DNA of 64,000 nt, taken from the NCBI GenBank assembly GCA_011503125.2, contig WWBZ02000001.1:3534001-3598000 (forward strand). Reading direction: 5' to 3'. Every line of letters starts with the position of its first letter. The stretch's first letter is position 1. Source of the DNA: Botryosphaeria dothidea (taxonomy: Eukaryota; Ascomycota; Dothideomycetes; Botryosphaeriales; Botryosphaeriaceae). Both the position numbers and the translations under genes were made by a program. Of the stretch, positions 44,132 through 55,928 are shown piece after piece. Under the pieces are notes generated by a model that was given only the letters and a program-made list of their open reading frames with translations, was not told the origin of the DNA and made no database searches.

Positions 44132-45773
44132 TTAGAATCCCAGGAATCTCCTAAGACGCGCAGCAGCTCCTTCCCCCTTACCGGCAGCAGCAGCTTCAGC
44201 GCCTTCGCCAGCAGGAGGTCCTTCAGCTTCCTTTTCAGCAACAGCAGCATCGGCTCCTTGAGCAGCTTCGCCCTGAGCGGCCTCGCCCTGAGCGGCTTCA
44301 CCCTGAGCGGCTTCACCCTGTGCTGCCTCGCCTTGAGCAGCTTCGCCCTCAGCGGCGCCTTCCTGTCCGGCAGCGGCTATGATTCGTTAGTGACCGGTCT
44401 GTAAGATTCACTTTTTCTTTAAAAGATCTTACCTTGCTCCTCGCCGGCCTTCGCCTGATCTGCAGCAGCGCCTTCACCTTGAGCGGCAGCGCCCTGGGCA
44501 GCTTCGCCCTCTGCCGCAGCAGGGTCGGCAGCTATGAAGAGAAGCTCATCAGTGATTGCTCTCAAGTTTTCGAATCTCTTATCTTACCTTGTTGGTCATC
44601 AGCGGCCTTCGCCTGCTCTGCAGCAGCCGCATCTTGAGCAGCCTGAGCTTCTTGCTGAGCCTTCGCGTCCGCAGCAGCTGTTGTTGGTATGCGTATCAAC
44701 AAAGTGTCCTCGTTTTCTTGGAGTCGGTCAGCTCATCATACCTTGCTCCTCAGCAGCCTTCTGCTGCTCCGCAGCCGCCTGGTCTTGTGCCGCCTGGTCC
44801 TGCGCGGCCTTGTCTGCCTCAGCACCCTGGTCTTCGCCGCCCTTGCCGCCTCCTGATCCACCGCCAACCACGATGACGACATTGCTGCCGCTGCCACCGC
44901 CGTCGACTTGAGCCTGGAGTTGCTCGATCTGCTTCTGCTGCTCCGCAACCTTGGCCTCGGCATCAGCCTGCGCCGCCTTGGCCGCTTCAAGTTCCTGAGC
45001 TGCTTGCTGCTCCGCGGCGGCAGCTTGCTCGGCCTCTGCGGCAGCTATTTTCGACCAGCATTAGCGAAAGCGTCGAATATTATTGGCTCAAGGCGTGTTA
45101 TGGACTTACCCTGCTCATGAGCCTGGGCCATCGCGTCGGCTTGCGCCTTTGCGTCCTCGGCGGCCTTCTGGTCTGCTGCGGCCTGCTCTTGGGCCTTCTG
45201 CATCTCTGCAGCTGCGGCTTCTTGAGCTGCCGGGTCTGCCGGTGCTGCATTGGATTTTAGGACACTGTCTCGATTTGACAATTTCAGCACAAGAAGAACT
45301 TACCAGTGGCATTTCCAGCCGCCGCAGGTGGGGTAGCAGCAGCAGCGTCGGCCGCAGCAGCGGGAGTAGCTTCAGCTGCTGGGGTCTCAGCAGGAGCAGC
45401 CTCTGCTTCGGCGCCAGCGGCTTCGCCCTCAGCGGGAGCGGCCTCAGCAGCAGCGTCTTTGGCGGCCGCCTCATCTTCAGCAGGTGCCTAGAATTTTGTC
45501 AGCCACAGTTCCGACTCCACACCAGGGAGTTCTTACTGCTTCGGCGCCTGCCTCAGCTGGTGGACTCGCACCCTCAGCAGTGTTGGCCTGCTCTGGCGGA
45601 GCAGCTGCCTCTTGGTTCTCTTTTCCAGCAGCAGCAGCAGCACCCTCCGCCTGAGCAGCTGGAGCTGCAGCTGCAGAGACAGCCCCGGCCGCGGTACCGC
45701 CCGGCTGCGGGATGGCCGCGCCAGAAACCAGGGCGGCGGCCAGGAAAAGATTAGTAGCAGTAGAGAAACGCAT
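44132..45773 (-). CDS. Secreted Ala/Gln/Glu-rich repeat protein, 7 exons
   Basis: Seven exons on the complement (45537-45773, 45304-45487, 45110-45244, 44742-45044, 44588-44677, 44433-44531, 44132-44376) close in frame to 430 residues. Signal peptide MRFSTATNLFLAAALVSGAA, cut near AIPQP. The rest is almost only Ala, Gln, Glu, Asp, Gly and Pro. Coiled-coil stretches (EMQKAQEQAAADQKAAEDAK, KVAEQQKQIEQLQAQVD) flank a Gly/Val linker (NVVIVVGGGSGGGKGG). A GEAAQ pentapeptide is repeated six times near the end. It closes with the basic, amphipathic GAAARLRRFLGF. No cysteines in the mature chain. Exons 3-6 are symmetric (phase 1-1). I recognise no family; a wall-associated or extracellular fibrous protein is a guess. 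Confidence 0.78.
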
Positions 45774-48342
45774 GGTGGCGAAATGAGGGTATAGGCGAAG
45801 AAGACCGAAAAGAACGAGGAAAACTTTGCCGTCGCAGACGATTCCTTAGTTTTCTGTGGCATCTAAGGCTGGTGGGCCAGTCTGCTTCTTTATATGCATG
45901 CTGCCGTTCTGTGGCTATAGGCCCAGGATGCCCGGGGTATCGAGATGTTAGGGCGTAAGGCAATGGTGACACGATGCCCCGATCGGAGCCTTACCATGTT
46001 CGTTCTCAGTCTTCAAGTGTCGTGAGTAAGGCCCATGAATGGGGATCTGGCCGGATGTGTGAGAATGGCGCCCGCATGAAAAGACCAAGCCTTCGATCAC
46101 CTCATGGCGACATCAGCACGACATCGAATAGGAAGCAGAACTGGAGCAGTGGACGAATGAGGAGCGAGCATGTCTAAAGCATTTGGCGTTTGCGGGTGCC
46201 TGACTGGAGGGCTAGGCATCCTCAGCCAAGCTCTGGAAAGTCTTGGCCGGAGAAATCTTAAACATCTTGGCTTTCCCCTCGCCGCAGTCGTCAAGTGGTG
46301 GAGCGGAAGCGATGGCGCCCTCGGGACGGCCGCGGCGCCCCGATCGACAGTACGCGGAAGTCGGCTCGAGCCTGGCTCCACTTGTGTGGCTGGTTGTCGA
46401 TGTTGTGACGTGCCCAGTAATTCGGGTAGCGGCACGCGAGACGTGCGTGGTTTGGCCGATGCACAGGGGGCCTACTGAAGAGGTTAGGATCATCTTAGCG
46501 AGACAACTGTGCAAAAGTCTTGTTGAACTGCACTGCAAAGACAGTAAGGGATGAGTAATTCATCGCGTGCGTTGCTTCATCGTTCTTTTCTTTTGAAAAA
46601 GTGCCGTCTCTTCCGCCTCTTCCATCTCTTCCCTCACTGCAGCACAACACCTTCCAACAATGTTCGACCGCACATTTTCCATCAAGCATACAATCTGGGG
46701 TATACCAAGCCACTACCGAGTTTTCATTACAATCGTGAAATAAGCTTAAAACTCCACGCGCGCTTGGTAACGCCACAGCTGCACTCCATCACTTGTGCGG
46801 GGTTGCTTTGCCTCTCTTGGTATTATGTCCTCTTTCGCAAGCATTTGAGGTAGGTGAGACTTGCACGTCACACTCTTTACGGTACCTGTATCAGCCCTTT
46901 GGAATTTTTAGAAGCAACCATTGCTTGAAAGAGCTCGACAATACTACCTTGCCGGCGCTTCTCGACACGTGCAGACCGGTGCTCCACCGCCATGAAACCG
47001 GTATGTTATTCTTCCCGATCAAACTATTCAATATTAAGGGCAGTACTTTCAAGCAACCTGCCACGTTCTGTGTCAACACCACGCGCAAAACGACATCCAG
47101 AAGACATGCCGAGGCGCGGGTGATCGTCCGCGTTCAGTTTTCGCACCATTTCAAACGTTGGCAAAGTTCGACACTTCTCGCTCTGAATCGCGCTGTGCAG
47201 ATTGATGCTGCAAAACGTAGACTCATGAACACCTGAAAAGCACATTGGCACGAACTGACGGGCGAACGCTTTCCGGCTTGGCTATGGACGCGATTGAGGA
47301 CCAAAACTGAACAACCACATCCCTGTCGGCCTCCGCTCCACCCCCTCTCACTGATTCCTACGCTGTCGCAAGTGGAAAAGATGCTCCCCCGAATTTGGTT
47401 GCGTGCAAATATACAGACACACCAAACCAGTCAACATAAGAAATTTCTGATGTGCCGTTTTCCGGTTGCTTCGATGAATTGAGCATCAGAATGTGCTTCA
47501 ACTTGACTCCTCCCTGCTCCCTTGATTTTGTTCGCACCACTACGACCCTCTGTTGTCCTTTGCCACTCGTGTCCTGCCGAATATCCGGAATTCTCTTACA
47601 GCCGCATTTGCACAGCCTCCCCGCGCCGCGTATGTCTTCAGCCCTTTGCCCCCCCGCAATCAGCCATACCAGACCTCGGCACATGCGGTTCAAAGTATAC
47701 AAGTAAGCTCGCTATGGATTGTAGAGCTGCAACGTTCCTGCCCTACTTTGTGTGCTTGTCTGACCGGGCCGGGATAGGGTAGTGTAGAAGAAAGGTGTTG
47801 GATCAGCTGCTGCATGTTGCTTTTCAGCGAGGCACCAGAAGGGTACAGCCGATGAAATTCTTAGAACCATGGTGGATGGCTGGCTCCGAATGATGATACA
47901 AAATGTCTTACCGGTATTGCGCGTAAGTCAAGTCTTTGAGAGAGTGTGAGAATAGTCCATTCTGCTGCAGTATGCCGAGCAAGGCGACCCACAAATTTTA
48001 CGAATGCCTGCAACGAGTGCTGTCTGCTTGCAACCACCGTGATGAAAAGGATGTTTCTCTACGAGGTGGATGGCTTGTATGGAGGGTGTGACAGAATTTC
48101 ATGACAGATCTATTCGTGTTGCTTTCAGGAGAAGCTTAGCTGAGCTAACTCCTCATCGGCTCTTGTGCCTTCGAGGCCGGCCTTTGAGCTTGGTGAAAAT
48201 ACAGTATTTCAGTACGTTGATTTGTGGTTACAGCAATTGTACAGAGAGGCAGCTTGCATAAGTGGCTTCGCTGACATATGGGAAGCAAGTGACTTACCAA
48301 AGGCAAGAACAGAAGAGATGCTCTCTTATTCTATAAGATTTC
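45774..48342. other. 2.6-kb gene-poor spacer
   Basis: The promoter of the secreted protein occupies the first few hundred bases. From about 46500 on the sequence is AT-richer and I find no supported gene, RNA or copy of the 86-bp element. Confidence 0.55.
45889..45894 (-). promoter_or_regulatory. TATA box of the Ala/Gln-rich secreted protein gene
   Basis: TATAAA on the minus strand, about 115 bases upstream of the ATG at 45773. Confidence 0.5.
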
Positions 48343-50382
48343 CTACCACATAAACCTCTGCACTCTTCCCGGCTCCTGAGGCCATGAAAACCCCCAATTC
48401 AAGAAGATGTACCCCGTTACCATATTGACCAGCAAAAACCAAGCCGTCTCGCCCCACAATGTCTTGTTATGCGCAACCACCTGCTCTACCGTCTGCTCCC
48501 CCTCGTCCTTACCCTCCGTCTTCTTCGCAGCACCCAACACCACCTCCTTTCCCCCTTCCGCATTGATCGGGAAATGTAGTCTCCACATAACCCACGGCAC
48601 GATGAAATACCGCGGCTCAACCAATGGCGCCGTAACCAAATTCAGCGTCGTCGTTGCCAGCCAAACAAGGACGAAGCTGGCCTGGCATCCTTCTTCCACA
48701 AGATCATCCTGCGTGATACCTGGCGGGAGCTCCGGCTTGTCCTTCTTCTCATCTTTCTCTTCGCCCTTACTCTCGTCCTTGGGTTCCGAAGACGCAGGAG
48801 GCACAGCCTTGATCCTCTCGGCCACTGCCGCCCTCGACGCCGAACCTAGCGCCTGAATGCAGAGCCAGCCGCCCAACACGTACACAGGTACGGCGAGATA
48901 CTTGACCGCCCAGTGGATACGGAGGATGCGGAAGACGTAGAAGACGTAGTGGCGGTTGTCGGCGAGCGTGAAGGGGTGCACAATAGTGTTGAAGTGCACG
49001 GCTGCAGCGCCGACGACCATCCAGAGCGCGAGGACCCAGACCCGGGGGAGGAGGTGCTTCTGGCCGGGCTGATGGAAGGAGGTAAGTGCAGTGGGGACCA
49101 TTGTCGGCGGGAGGATGGAGAGAAGGGTGGAGAGGACGGAGGGTGTGAGTATCGGGAAGGAGAAGAAAGCGATGTAGGGCCAGATATAGAGCATCTGAGG
49201 GGTGTGGAGGGTGGCAATGTGGTTGGATTTGTCACCTATGAGGGGTAATTAGTGAGACATGCTTCTGTGTTAAAGGGAAGGGAGCCCACCGAGAACTACG
49301 CCGCCATTCCAGGCTACGAAGCCGCCGAACAGGGCGACAAGGGCGCCATAGGGAGTGACAGAGTAGATAACCGTGACGGGATTGCGCAGAGCTGCTACTG
49401 CAAGCGAGATGACCATCTTGAGGTAGTCTGGTTTTCCGTATCAGCAAGGTATCGTGATGAATGGCAGCCGAGAGTATTTCTTTACCTTCAATGGAGGCGT
49501 AACGAACTGGTCTATCATAAACACACATGTGCATTAGACTGTTCCGCAGAACATCACCGATGGTATCCTCTTTAGCATCCTCAGGGGTAGGATGTGCCGA
49601 CTTCTTCAGCGCCTGGACCACGGCAAGACCAGCTGGGAAGACGGCAACCCAAAAGATGTTGGTTTGTCTAAAGAACAATGCTGCGACGCCAAGCACCACG
49701 GTGTTGACGACAGACGGGAATTTCATAAACTTCCTTTTTTCTTGCTGGGTCTTCAGAGCAAGAAAGTAGCTCAGTAGCACAAAGAAAGTAGAAGGGACGT
49801 CGGTATAGTAGAGACCGAAAAAGAAGAACAATGGCGGAAAGAGGCATATGTTGAGGGCCGTATGTACAGCATTGGTGAAAAGGGCGGTTTGTCTCTCATT
49901 GGAGCGCGCGGTAACATCAGTAGCATTCTTCCGTTTCAGGAGACCATAAAGCCTTGCGAGAATGGAGAATGAGACCTGGGCGATGAAGAGAGCGAGTGAA
50001 CAGTTCAGGGCACGGAGCACGTAGATGTCGCAGCGGCCCGTGACTCGGGAGACCAGGTATGAGAGGAGATATCTTGAATTATGTCAGCACAATTTCACAT
50101 GTAATATATCCGCACGCATACATACAGGCCTGGAGGAGTTGTGATCTTGGGATCCCAATGGGAGAAGTCTCCGGCGCAGTAGACCTGAGCTTGGCCAACA
50201 TGGAAGACCTCATCCTGACGACAGAGTAAGTATTCGAAAACGCGCTAACCTCATTTCGAAATCAGACTTACAAGATACGGCTCCCGGAGAGCATGAGAAG
50301 TTTTCGAGAGCCACTCCCAGGACGGAATGAGGAGCAGGGTGAAGCCCAAGGCCAGGACTTTGAAGCGGGCGGAGGGATCCAT
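48343..50382 (-). CDS. alg10: ALG10/DIE2 alpha-1,2-glucosyltransferase
   Basis: Five exons on the complement (50272-50382, 50126-50214, 49486-50072, 49290-49427, 48343-49235) give 605 residues. DIE2/ALG10 hallmarks: [20 protein letters not shown] with [15 protein letters not shown] near the N-terminus, [48 protein letters not shown], and [20 protein letters not shown]. About 12 membrane segments in the ER. It adds the last (alpha-1,2) glucose from dolichyl-P-glucose to Glc2Man9GlcNAc2-PP-dolichol before N-glycan transfer. A charged Glu/Lys loop (residues ~450-480) is larger than in yeast. Donor of intron 4 is GTGGGC, slightly unusual. Confidence 0.93.
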
Positions 50383-50847
50383 TGCGGCGAGTGGCGGACT
50401 GCACAATTGGGCCACTGCCAAGCCACGTGCGGGAAAAGAGAGCGGGTTGTAGTTTGAAAGTGATGGCCAGTGACGCGGGCAGCTCCACGAAGCCCGTTCG
50501 GGAGAATTTCGGGGCTGAGGTCTAGCTTGCTTGCGAAGCTCGTGCTCCGCTGATAATCTCTCTCTATCGCCGCCGTGCTCGGAGCTCTAATCAATTCCTC
50601 GAGACTTTCTCGTCTGCCACTCTGCATACTGCTCGCGAGTCCTGAGACCCGCACAGCTTCGGCGTCACGTCAGCATCATCTAGCAGCTTCATTCGTGTTG
50701 CCCGCTTCCACCCGCGCACACCAAGCAAAGCACGCTGCCCGCGCCGCATCCCACCATCCCTGTGACGCAACATCACCGCGCAAACGAAACACAGCTACCA
50801 GCTCTCTTCCTCGACATCGCTTCCAATCCTCAATCGGATTTACAAAC
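50383..50847. promoter_or_regulatory. Divergent promoter, alg10 / mic12
   Basis: A 465-bp head-to-head spacer with no TATA box seen. Confidence 0.4.
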
Positions 50848-51352
50848 ATGGGCTTCACCGGCGGCTTCGTGCGTTCTCTGCCCCCCCCCCCCCAGCCAAC
50901 CCCCTACACCATGCCCCGTCTCCCCACCACGCGCCATCGCTTTGCCCTCCCCAACACAACTCTCTCTACTTAGTACCTAGACTCCGCATTAGAGGATTTT
51001 TACTGATAATATATCACAGATCAGCGGCCTCGCCCTTACCTCGTCCGTCCTCTACCTCTCCACCCTCTTCCACCAGCGCAACCGCCTCCAGCAGTCCCTC
51101 AACTTGCGCACCTCCTCCCACACGCTCAAGCAAATCTACGACCCCGACCGCATCTACACACCGCCATCGCTGCGTATGCGGAGCACCGGCATAGGGGACA
51201 TCGCGAAGGATCGGTGGAACTCGGAGGTGGAGAGGGCGGTGCGGCGAGTACAGGAGACGGACTGGAGGGAAGTTGGTAGCGAGGTTGAGGGAGCCGTATG
51301 GGGATTGATCGAGAGGGTTAGGAAGTCCTCCCGGTCGGGCGGGGGCAAATAA
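50848..51352 (+). CDS. mic12: MICOS complex subunit Mic12 (Aim5)
   Basis: Exons 50848-50868 (seven codons, MGFTGGF) and 51020-51352 give 117 residues. The join yields MGFTGGFISGLALTSSVLYL, a short N-terminal glycine-patterned membrane anchor, then STLFHQRNRLQQS, the Mic12/AIM5 pattern. The soluble part is a charged helix (DRWNSEVERAVRRVQETDW) ending in a basic tail. Mic12 sits in the mitochondrial inner membrane and couples Mic60 and Mic10 at cristae junctions. The 151-nt intron has a GTGCGT donor and contains a 13-base poly-C run at 50881-50893, a likely sequencing and slippage hot spot. Confidence 0.85.
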
Positions 51353-51740
51353 TTGAGGGGAGAATAAAAGGAGCAGGGGGGAATTATTGAAAGGCTAGCG
51401 AGACGCCTGGGCGACGGGTGTGGAGATACGGAGAGTTGAAGAGCGATGCGGTTAACGTTGATGATACCCTTTGTTCTTCTGCTAGGGCGTATGGGTTCTT
51501 TCGGATGGCGGTTGCGTAGAGGAGGTGCTGCATGATTTTAATGTCTCCCTTAACATCAGCGAGGCGGTTATGGACCAAGAATGCTTCCTATACGACTTCA
51601 ATTTCCTACGTTCATAGAGAATACACATTATCTTCTTCTACGTGGGTCATTAATCACTACCTCTCCTTACTCGCTCCACGCTTTACGCTCTGAATCCCGA
51701 AATCCATGACACCGTCACTACAGCACCGCCACCAATAAAC
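51353..51740. other. Intergenic between convergent mic12 and reductase genes
   Basis: A 388-bp shared 3' region. No gene is seen. Confidence 0.6.
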
Positions 51741-52883
51741 CTAGATCAACCCCGGAATCGCCGCTTTCCTGTTCCCGACCTTATCCGCGCCGAACTTCTC
51801 AATATACCACCTCTTCCCCTGGATCGCCCTAGGCAACATGGTCGCAATCTCATTAATCAAAAAACTCCTCGCCGGCGCGCACGCCCACCCGCCAACCATC
51901 CAGAACCCCGCCCACTCGATCCACTCGCACAGATAATGCGCATACAACACCCACCTGAACAGCCCGTTCTTCGGCAGCATGTACACCTTATCCACGCTCG
52001 CCGCGGGCTTCCCCGTCCTCTCGGCCTCCTTCTTCTGGCGGCGGGCGGCGGCGCGGCGGATCTCGCGCAGGTCGTCGTCGTGGTACATGTTGGCGAGCAG
52101 GCCCCAGCCCCAGATGACCAGGCCGATCTCCATGTAGTAGAGGTGGCCCGCCCAGTCGTAGGGGGTGCGCGGGCCGTGGCCGGCCAGCCAGCCGCCGATG
52201 CAGAGGCCGTTGGCGACCTGCCAGAGCACGGCGCAGAGCCAGACGAGGGGGTGGATCGGCGACATGCTGGGGTTGAGGACGAGGGGGGCGAGGATGGCGC
52301 GGTAGAGGTAGTGGATCGTCTGCGCTCGTCCGTCATGGTTCAGCGGGCTGCCGTCACTGCTGCAGAGGGTCGTGGAGGATGGGAATTGGGGAGGAGAGCG
52401 GCCTGGTGTGCACTTACGAACATGCCCGCCATCGTCCAGTTACCCCAGGGCAGCGGCTCGGTGATGCCGAGCTCTTCGGGGAGGGTCCACATGATGTACA
52501 ACAGCGTGAGGAAACCGGGGATTTCCATGGTGAACCACGCCCATTTGCCGGGCAGGTTCCATCGCGAGTCGGTGGATGTCTTGCCCTGCGGGTACCAGTC
52601 TATGAACCATTGAACAGCTGTAAACTGTTCACGGGCATCTCCTCGTTAGCATGGACGCCCAGGAATTCACGAGATATCTCGGAGAGGATCATGTGGAACG
52701 ACTGTGCACAGTGGTGCGGGCGAGAGCGAGAGAGTGCAACGCGTCTCCTCACACCATGACACGAGCCTCGCGCAAACATGAGAAGCTCCATGTCCGACGT
52801 ACCAGTGGGAACAGCTGCCAGATAGAGTTGACAAGCTCCCAATTCTCGCGGCTCGGCGGGAGCCAGTTGTGTACGATAGCCAT
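51741..52883 (-). CDS. Steroid 5-alpha-reductase family membrane enzyme
   Basis: Exons complement(52803-52883), complement(52418-52624) and complement(51741-52319) give 288 residues, all phase 0. Start MAIVHNWLPPSRENWELVNS; exon 2 starts FTAVQWFIDWYPQGKTSTDS. TIHYLYRAILAPLVLNPSMS, NGLCIGGWLAGHGP and LFRWVLYAHYLCEWIEWAGF are conserved in the 3-oxo-5-alpha-steroid 4-dehydrogenase C-terminal domain. The chain ends with GKRWYIEKFGADKVGNRKAA, which includes the expected cofactor-side Tyr and Lys. About six membrane segments in the ER. It reduces an enone with NADPH; the true substrate in fungi (sterol, polyprenol or enoyl) is not known from sequence. Confidence 0.88.
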
Positions 52884-53202
52884 GGCGCGTCCAGTGTGGT
52901 GTGAAGTAACCGCGACAACGAGAAGTGGGGAAAAATGCGTGACCCAGTCTCAACGGCGGGGATGACAGCGCATTTATTAGCTTATCAAGCTTTTGCTGTT
53001 AATATGAACAAAGCTCTCCTGTGTGGCCGACTGCTGGGGTCGTCAGGCGTTTAAGCTCAAGCTCATGTCGTCACCACACGTCCGCCTCGGTCGGTTGGCT
53101 TGACCGCCCTCCCGGACCGGCCCTCCGTGCATGCATCCTCCCGCACAGATCCGGATCGCATGAACACTGTCTTTCCCTCGGATTCCTCCCCCCACCTCCC
53201 GC
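52884..53202. other. Intergenic, reductase promoter
   Basis: A 319-bp stretch upstream of the reductase start. No gene or repeat is seen. Confidence 0.5.
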
Positions 53203-53684
53203 CTAAATGTTATCGTCCCCCAACGGATCGACACCGGAGAAGAACCCGGTGAACACCTCCTTCACGAAACCCGTCCCAAATATCTGCCCTGTGCAAAATC
53301 CGATCTCGTATATTACTATTAGGTACGATCGCGCTCTTGTCCCGCCTTGCCATTTCCCAGCCCAGTAACTCCACCGCTGCTTAAGCTTCCACATAAACTC
53401 TCGACCTACCGCCAATCACGCCCAACTCTGTCATATTAAAAATCCGTGCACTAATTGCACTTCAACCACCCGATGCTGCTATGGTAAAAGGGAAATATTC
53501 GCGAGTGGTATATGATGCAATAAAACACAAAAGACCAACCGAAACCTATCAGTGCCGTCTCCTCTGTCACTCCGGCAACGAGTGGGCTCACCTCAAACCG
53601 CGCCTCCTCCTCGCCCTTCCCCAGCGCCAGCGCCACGCTCCAAAAAACATCCCACACGCCAAACACACCGCCCACCTCCTCCAT
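53203..53684 (-). CDS. Possible small gene or orphan 3' exons
   Basis: Two coding-like blocks with G/C-ending codons. Complement(53592-53684) reads MEEVGGVFGVWDVFWSVALA then LGKGEEEARFE and ends at a GTGAGC donor. Complement(53203-53283) reads IFGTGFVKEVFTGFFSGVDP then LGDDNI and a stop, after a GGGCAG acceptor. Joined in phase 0 they give 57 residues. The coding character continues upstream of the ATG (DAGTDLENVR), so these could instead be final exons of the gene at 54043-55555. The 308-nt intron is long and may hide another exon. No family is recognised. Confidence 0.3.
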
Positions 53685-54042
53685 CCGCACGTTCTCCAAA
53701 TCCGTGCCCGCGTCCTGCCCAATGGCCGCTTTATCAAAAAAAAGAAACAAGAAAGAAAAAGAAACCCGCGAGTGAAAGGTATCATGTGCTCTCCAGTCCT
53801 CCTCTTGTAACCCAGTTATTTATCCAAAAAAAAAAGTAAAAAGAGGCGTTAGATGTGTGTTCCAATGCTATGCCATGGTCGTGCAGTCGTGCCCTGCTAA
53901 TGCCGCCGGCCCGTCTCCTGATTTCCCGCTTCTTGAACCTCGAGAGAAAACGCCCCCTCCTCTTTGCGCAAACTGAAAAAAAAAGATATGAGGGCTGTCA
54001 ACAAAGCCCGGGTATACGCGCTGAATATCCCCCGCCCTCACC

Positions 54043-55555
54043 TTACATCAGCCCACCCAAAACCACTTTACCGACGCCTGCAACCTCCTGTTTCACGCCC
54101 GAACGACTCGCGTCTTCAAACTCGCGGACCACCCCCGCAACGATGATCTTCCTTATCTTCGTGTCGGCCTTCATGAAGAGCTCGCCCACGCCGGGACTGC
54201 ACGCTTCCGGGCCGTTCACCAAGCTCATGACCTTGGTGTAGCAGTCGATCAAGGCATCGCAGAGGGTCGAAAATGTCTCGAAGAAGTCCGGTTCGAATGG
54301 CAGGTGCGGTGTCATGAGATGCGTGTACTCCTCGCCCGGAAGCAGCTGGTCATTGTGTTCTCCGCTCGGCACCATCATGGCCGCCCCGTTCGACCCACTG
54401 TCGCTGAATTCCATCAATCCGATCTCGGTGGCCGAACTCTGCCGTCGGCCCTTGGCCGCTCCGGACGCGGCGTGCGTCGCTCTCTTGAACATGCCCGCCA
54501 CGCGACCACGGCTGAGACTGCTGGGCATGCTGCCGTCCGGCGGGTGGATCGACTGGTACGTCTCGAATTCGACGAGCAGCGCGTTGAGGGCTCGGAGGTA
54601 GTCGGTGGCGTTGTTGGAGTTTAGGTCGAGGATCGTCGGGAGCGAAAAGCCGAGGAGGAGATAGTTCGTTGCGCGCTTCGAAAGATTCCGCGGCGAGAAA
54701 TACGGGAGCTTGTTCAGGTCGGGTTTGCTGAAGAGCAGCGTATTGAACCAGTAGACTCTGCCATCATGCCTGCCAGTGATTGTGAGCGACGTGAGTCCAT
54801 TGATGTGCGAGCAAGACTCACGCTTTCCGTAAATAGTCCAAAGTGGATATGCGCTTCGAGGACATGTCATGGATATGCTGAAAGATGTGGTGGGGGTTGT
54901 GGCCGCCCGCAGCCGTCGGCACCGAGGAGATGCTGGCGGGAGCACCCAGCGGGTTGGCGCTCTGGCCGAAGTTCAGATTCGAATGCGCGGTGCCGGAGGG
55001 GCGAGAGGCCCAGAGCGGATGCACTTGGCCTGCGCTGTTGGCCATTCCTGCAGACAGTTTGGATTCCTCGTTGATCTTGGCTATTGCTGTGGCGTCGTGG
55101 GATTTCTGGCGACCGCGAACACTGAAAGTGGCGAGGGAGAGGGTGTGGTGCTTGGACGAGGCATTGGCAGTAAAGGTGGGCTTGTCGGGGGAGAGGGTGG
55201 CCTGGGCCAGGGAAGACGAGAGAGGCTGCTCCTTGGCGGAATTGGAGGACGACGAGCGCAGGGAGGCCGACCTGCGCAGGCTGGAGCCGAAGTCTGCGAC
55301 GGAGGAGGCGAAGCTGTGCCGCGAGGAATGCGTTTTACGATGCGACGGCGAGCTCGTCGAAACAGGCTCTGACTCGTCGACAGGCGGGACGGGCGTCACC
55401 GATCTGGCGGGCTGGGGCGTGCTGCTGCGGGGAGGGAGGTCGGCACCGTCCTTGTTGCGCGAGCGGTCCCGGCGGAAGATGGAGGGCTTTCGCGGCAGGA
55501 ACGAGTGCGAAGATGCGCCCGAAGTCGAGGTGGGCGCGGTCGAGGAGGACACCAT
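54043..55555 (-). CDS. Conserved fungal protein of unknown function
   Basis: Exons complement(54822-55555) and complement(54043-54769), with a 52-nt intron (GTGAGT to TGGCAG), give 486 residues. The first ~215 residues are Ser/Pro-rich and disordered. A folded region starts ISTLDYLRKAHDGRVYWFNT and goes on with LPYFSPRNLSKRATNYLLLG and SLPTILDLNSNNATDYLRAL. A Ser-rich insertion follows, then helices LPFEPDFFETFSTLCDALID, CYTKVMSLVNGPEACSPGVG and ELFMKADTKIRKIIVAGVVR. It looks like a genuine conserved family but I cannot name a function. The C-terminus is uncertain: the last codon overlaps a GTAAGG donor (54046-54041) with a strong TTTTTTTTTCAG acceptor at 53973, which would replace GGLM by a longer basic tail. 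Confidence 0.75.
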
Positions 55556-55928
55556 CAGGGGCCAGGGACGGGAAAGGCTGTGGTGACTGTCGGCGCCTCA
55601 CGATTGGCTTAGGCGCGCTTCTCAGCTACTCTGGGCTGGGCTAGGAGCGCGGCGTCCGGGGCAGGCAAGCGGAGTCGGAGTCGCAGTGGGACATGTCTGG
55701 CAGCGCAGCGCGCGCATCTGCTGATGAAAGACGCGCACGAAATTGCGCTGCTTAGAGCGCGCAACATGATCGTCGAGGCATTGAGGGCTGGCGGACGTGC
55801 AAGATGGTCCGCGCCCGCCGAGTCATGCGGTGGCGCGTCAGTCAAAGACTCAGGGCAGCTGAGGTGTGCCTGGCCTGGTTTCACCCTGGTCCCTGAGAGA
55901 GAACCCCGCGCTGCCCCTCGCTCAAGCC
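55556..55928. promoter_or_regulatory. Divergent promoter, unknown fungal protein / ect1
   Basis: A 373-bp GC-rich, TATA-less head-to-head spacer. Confidence 0.45.
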
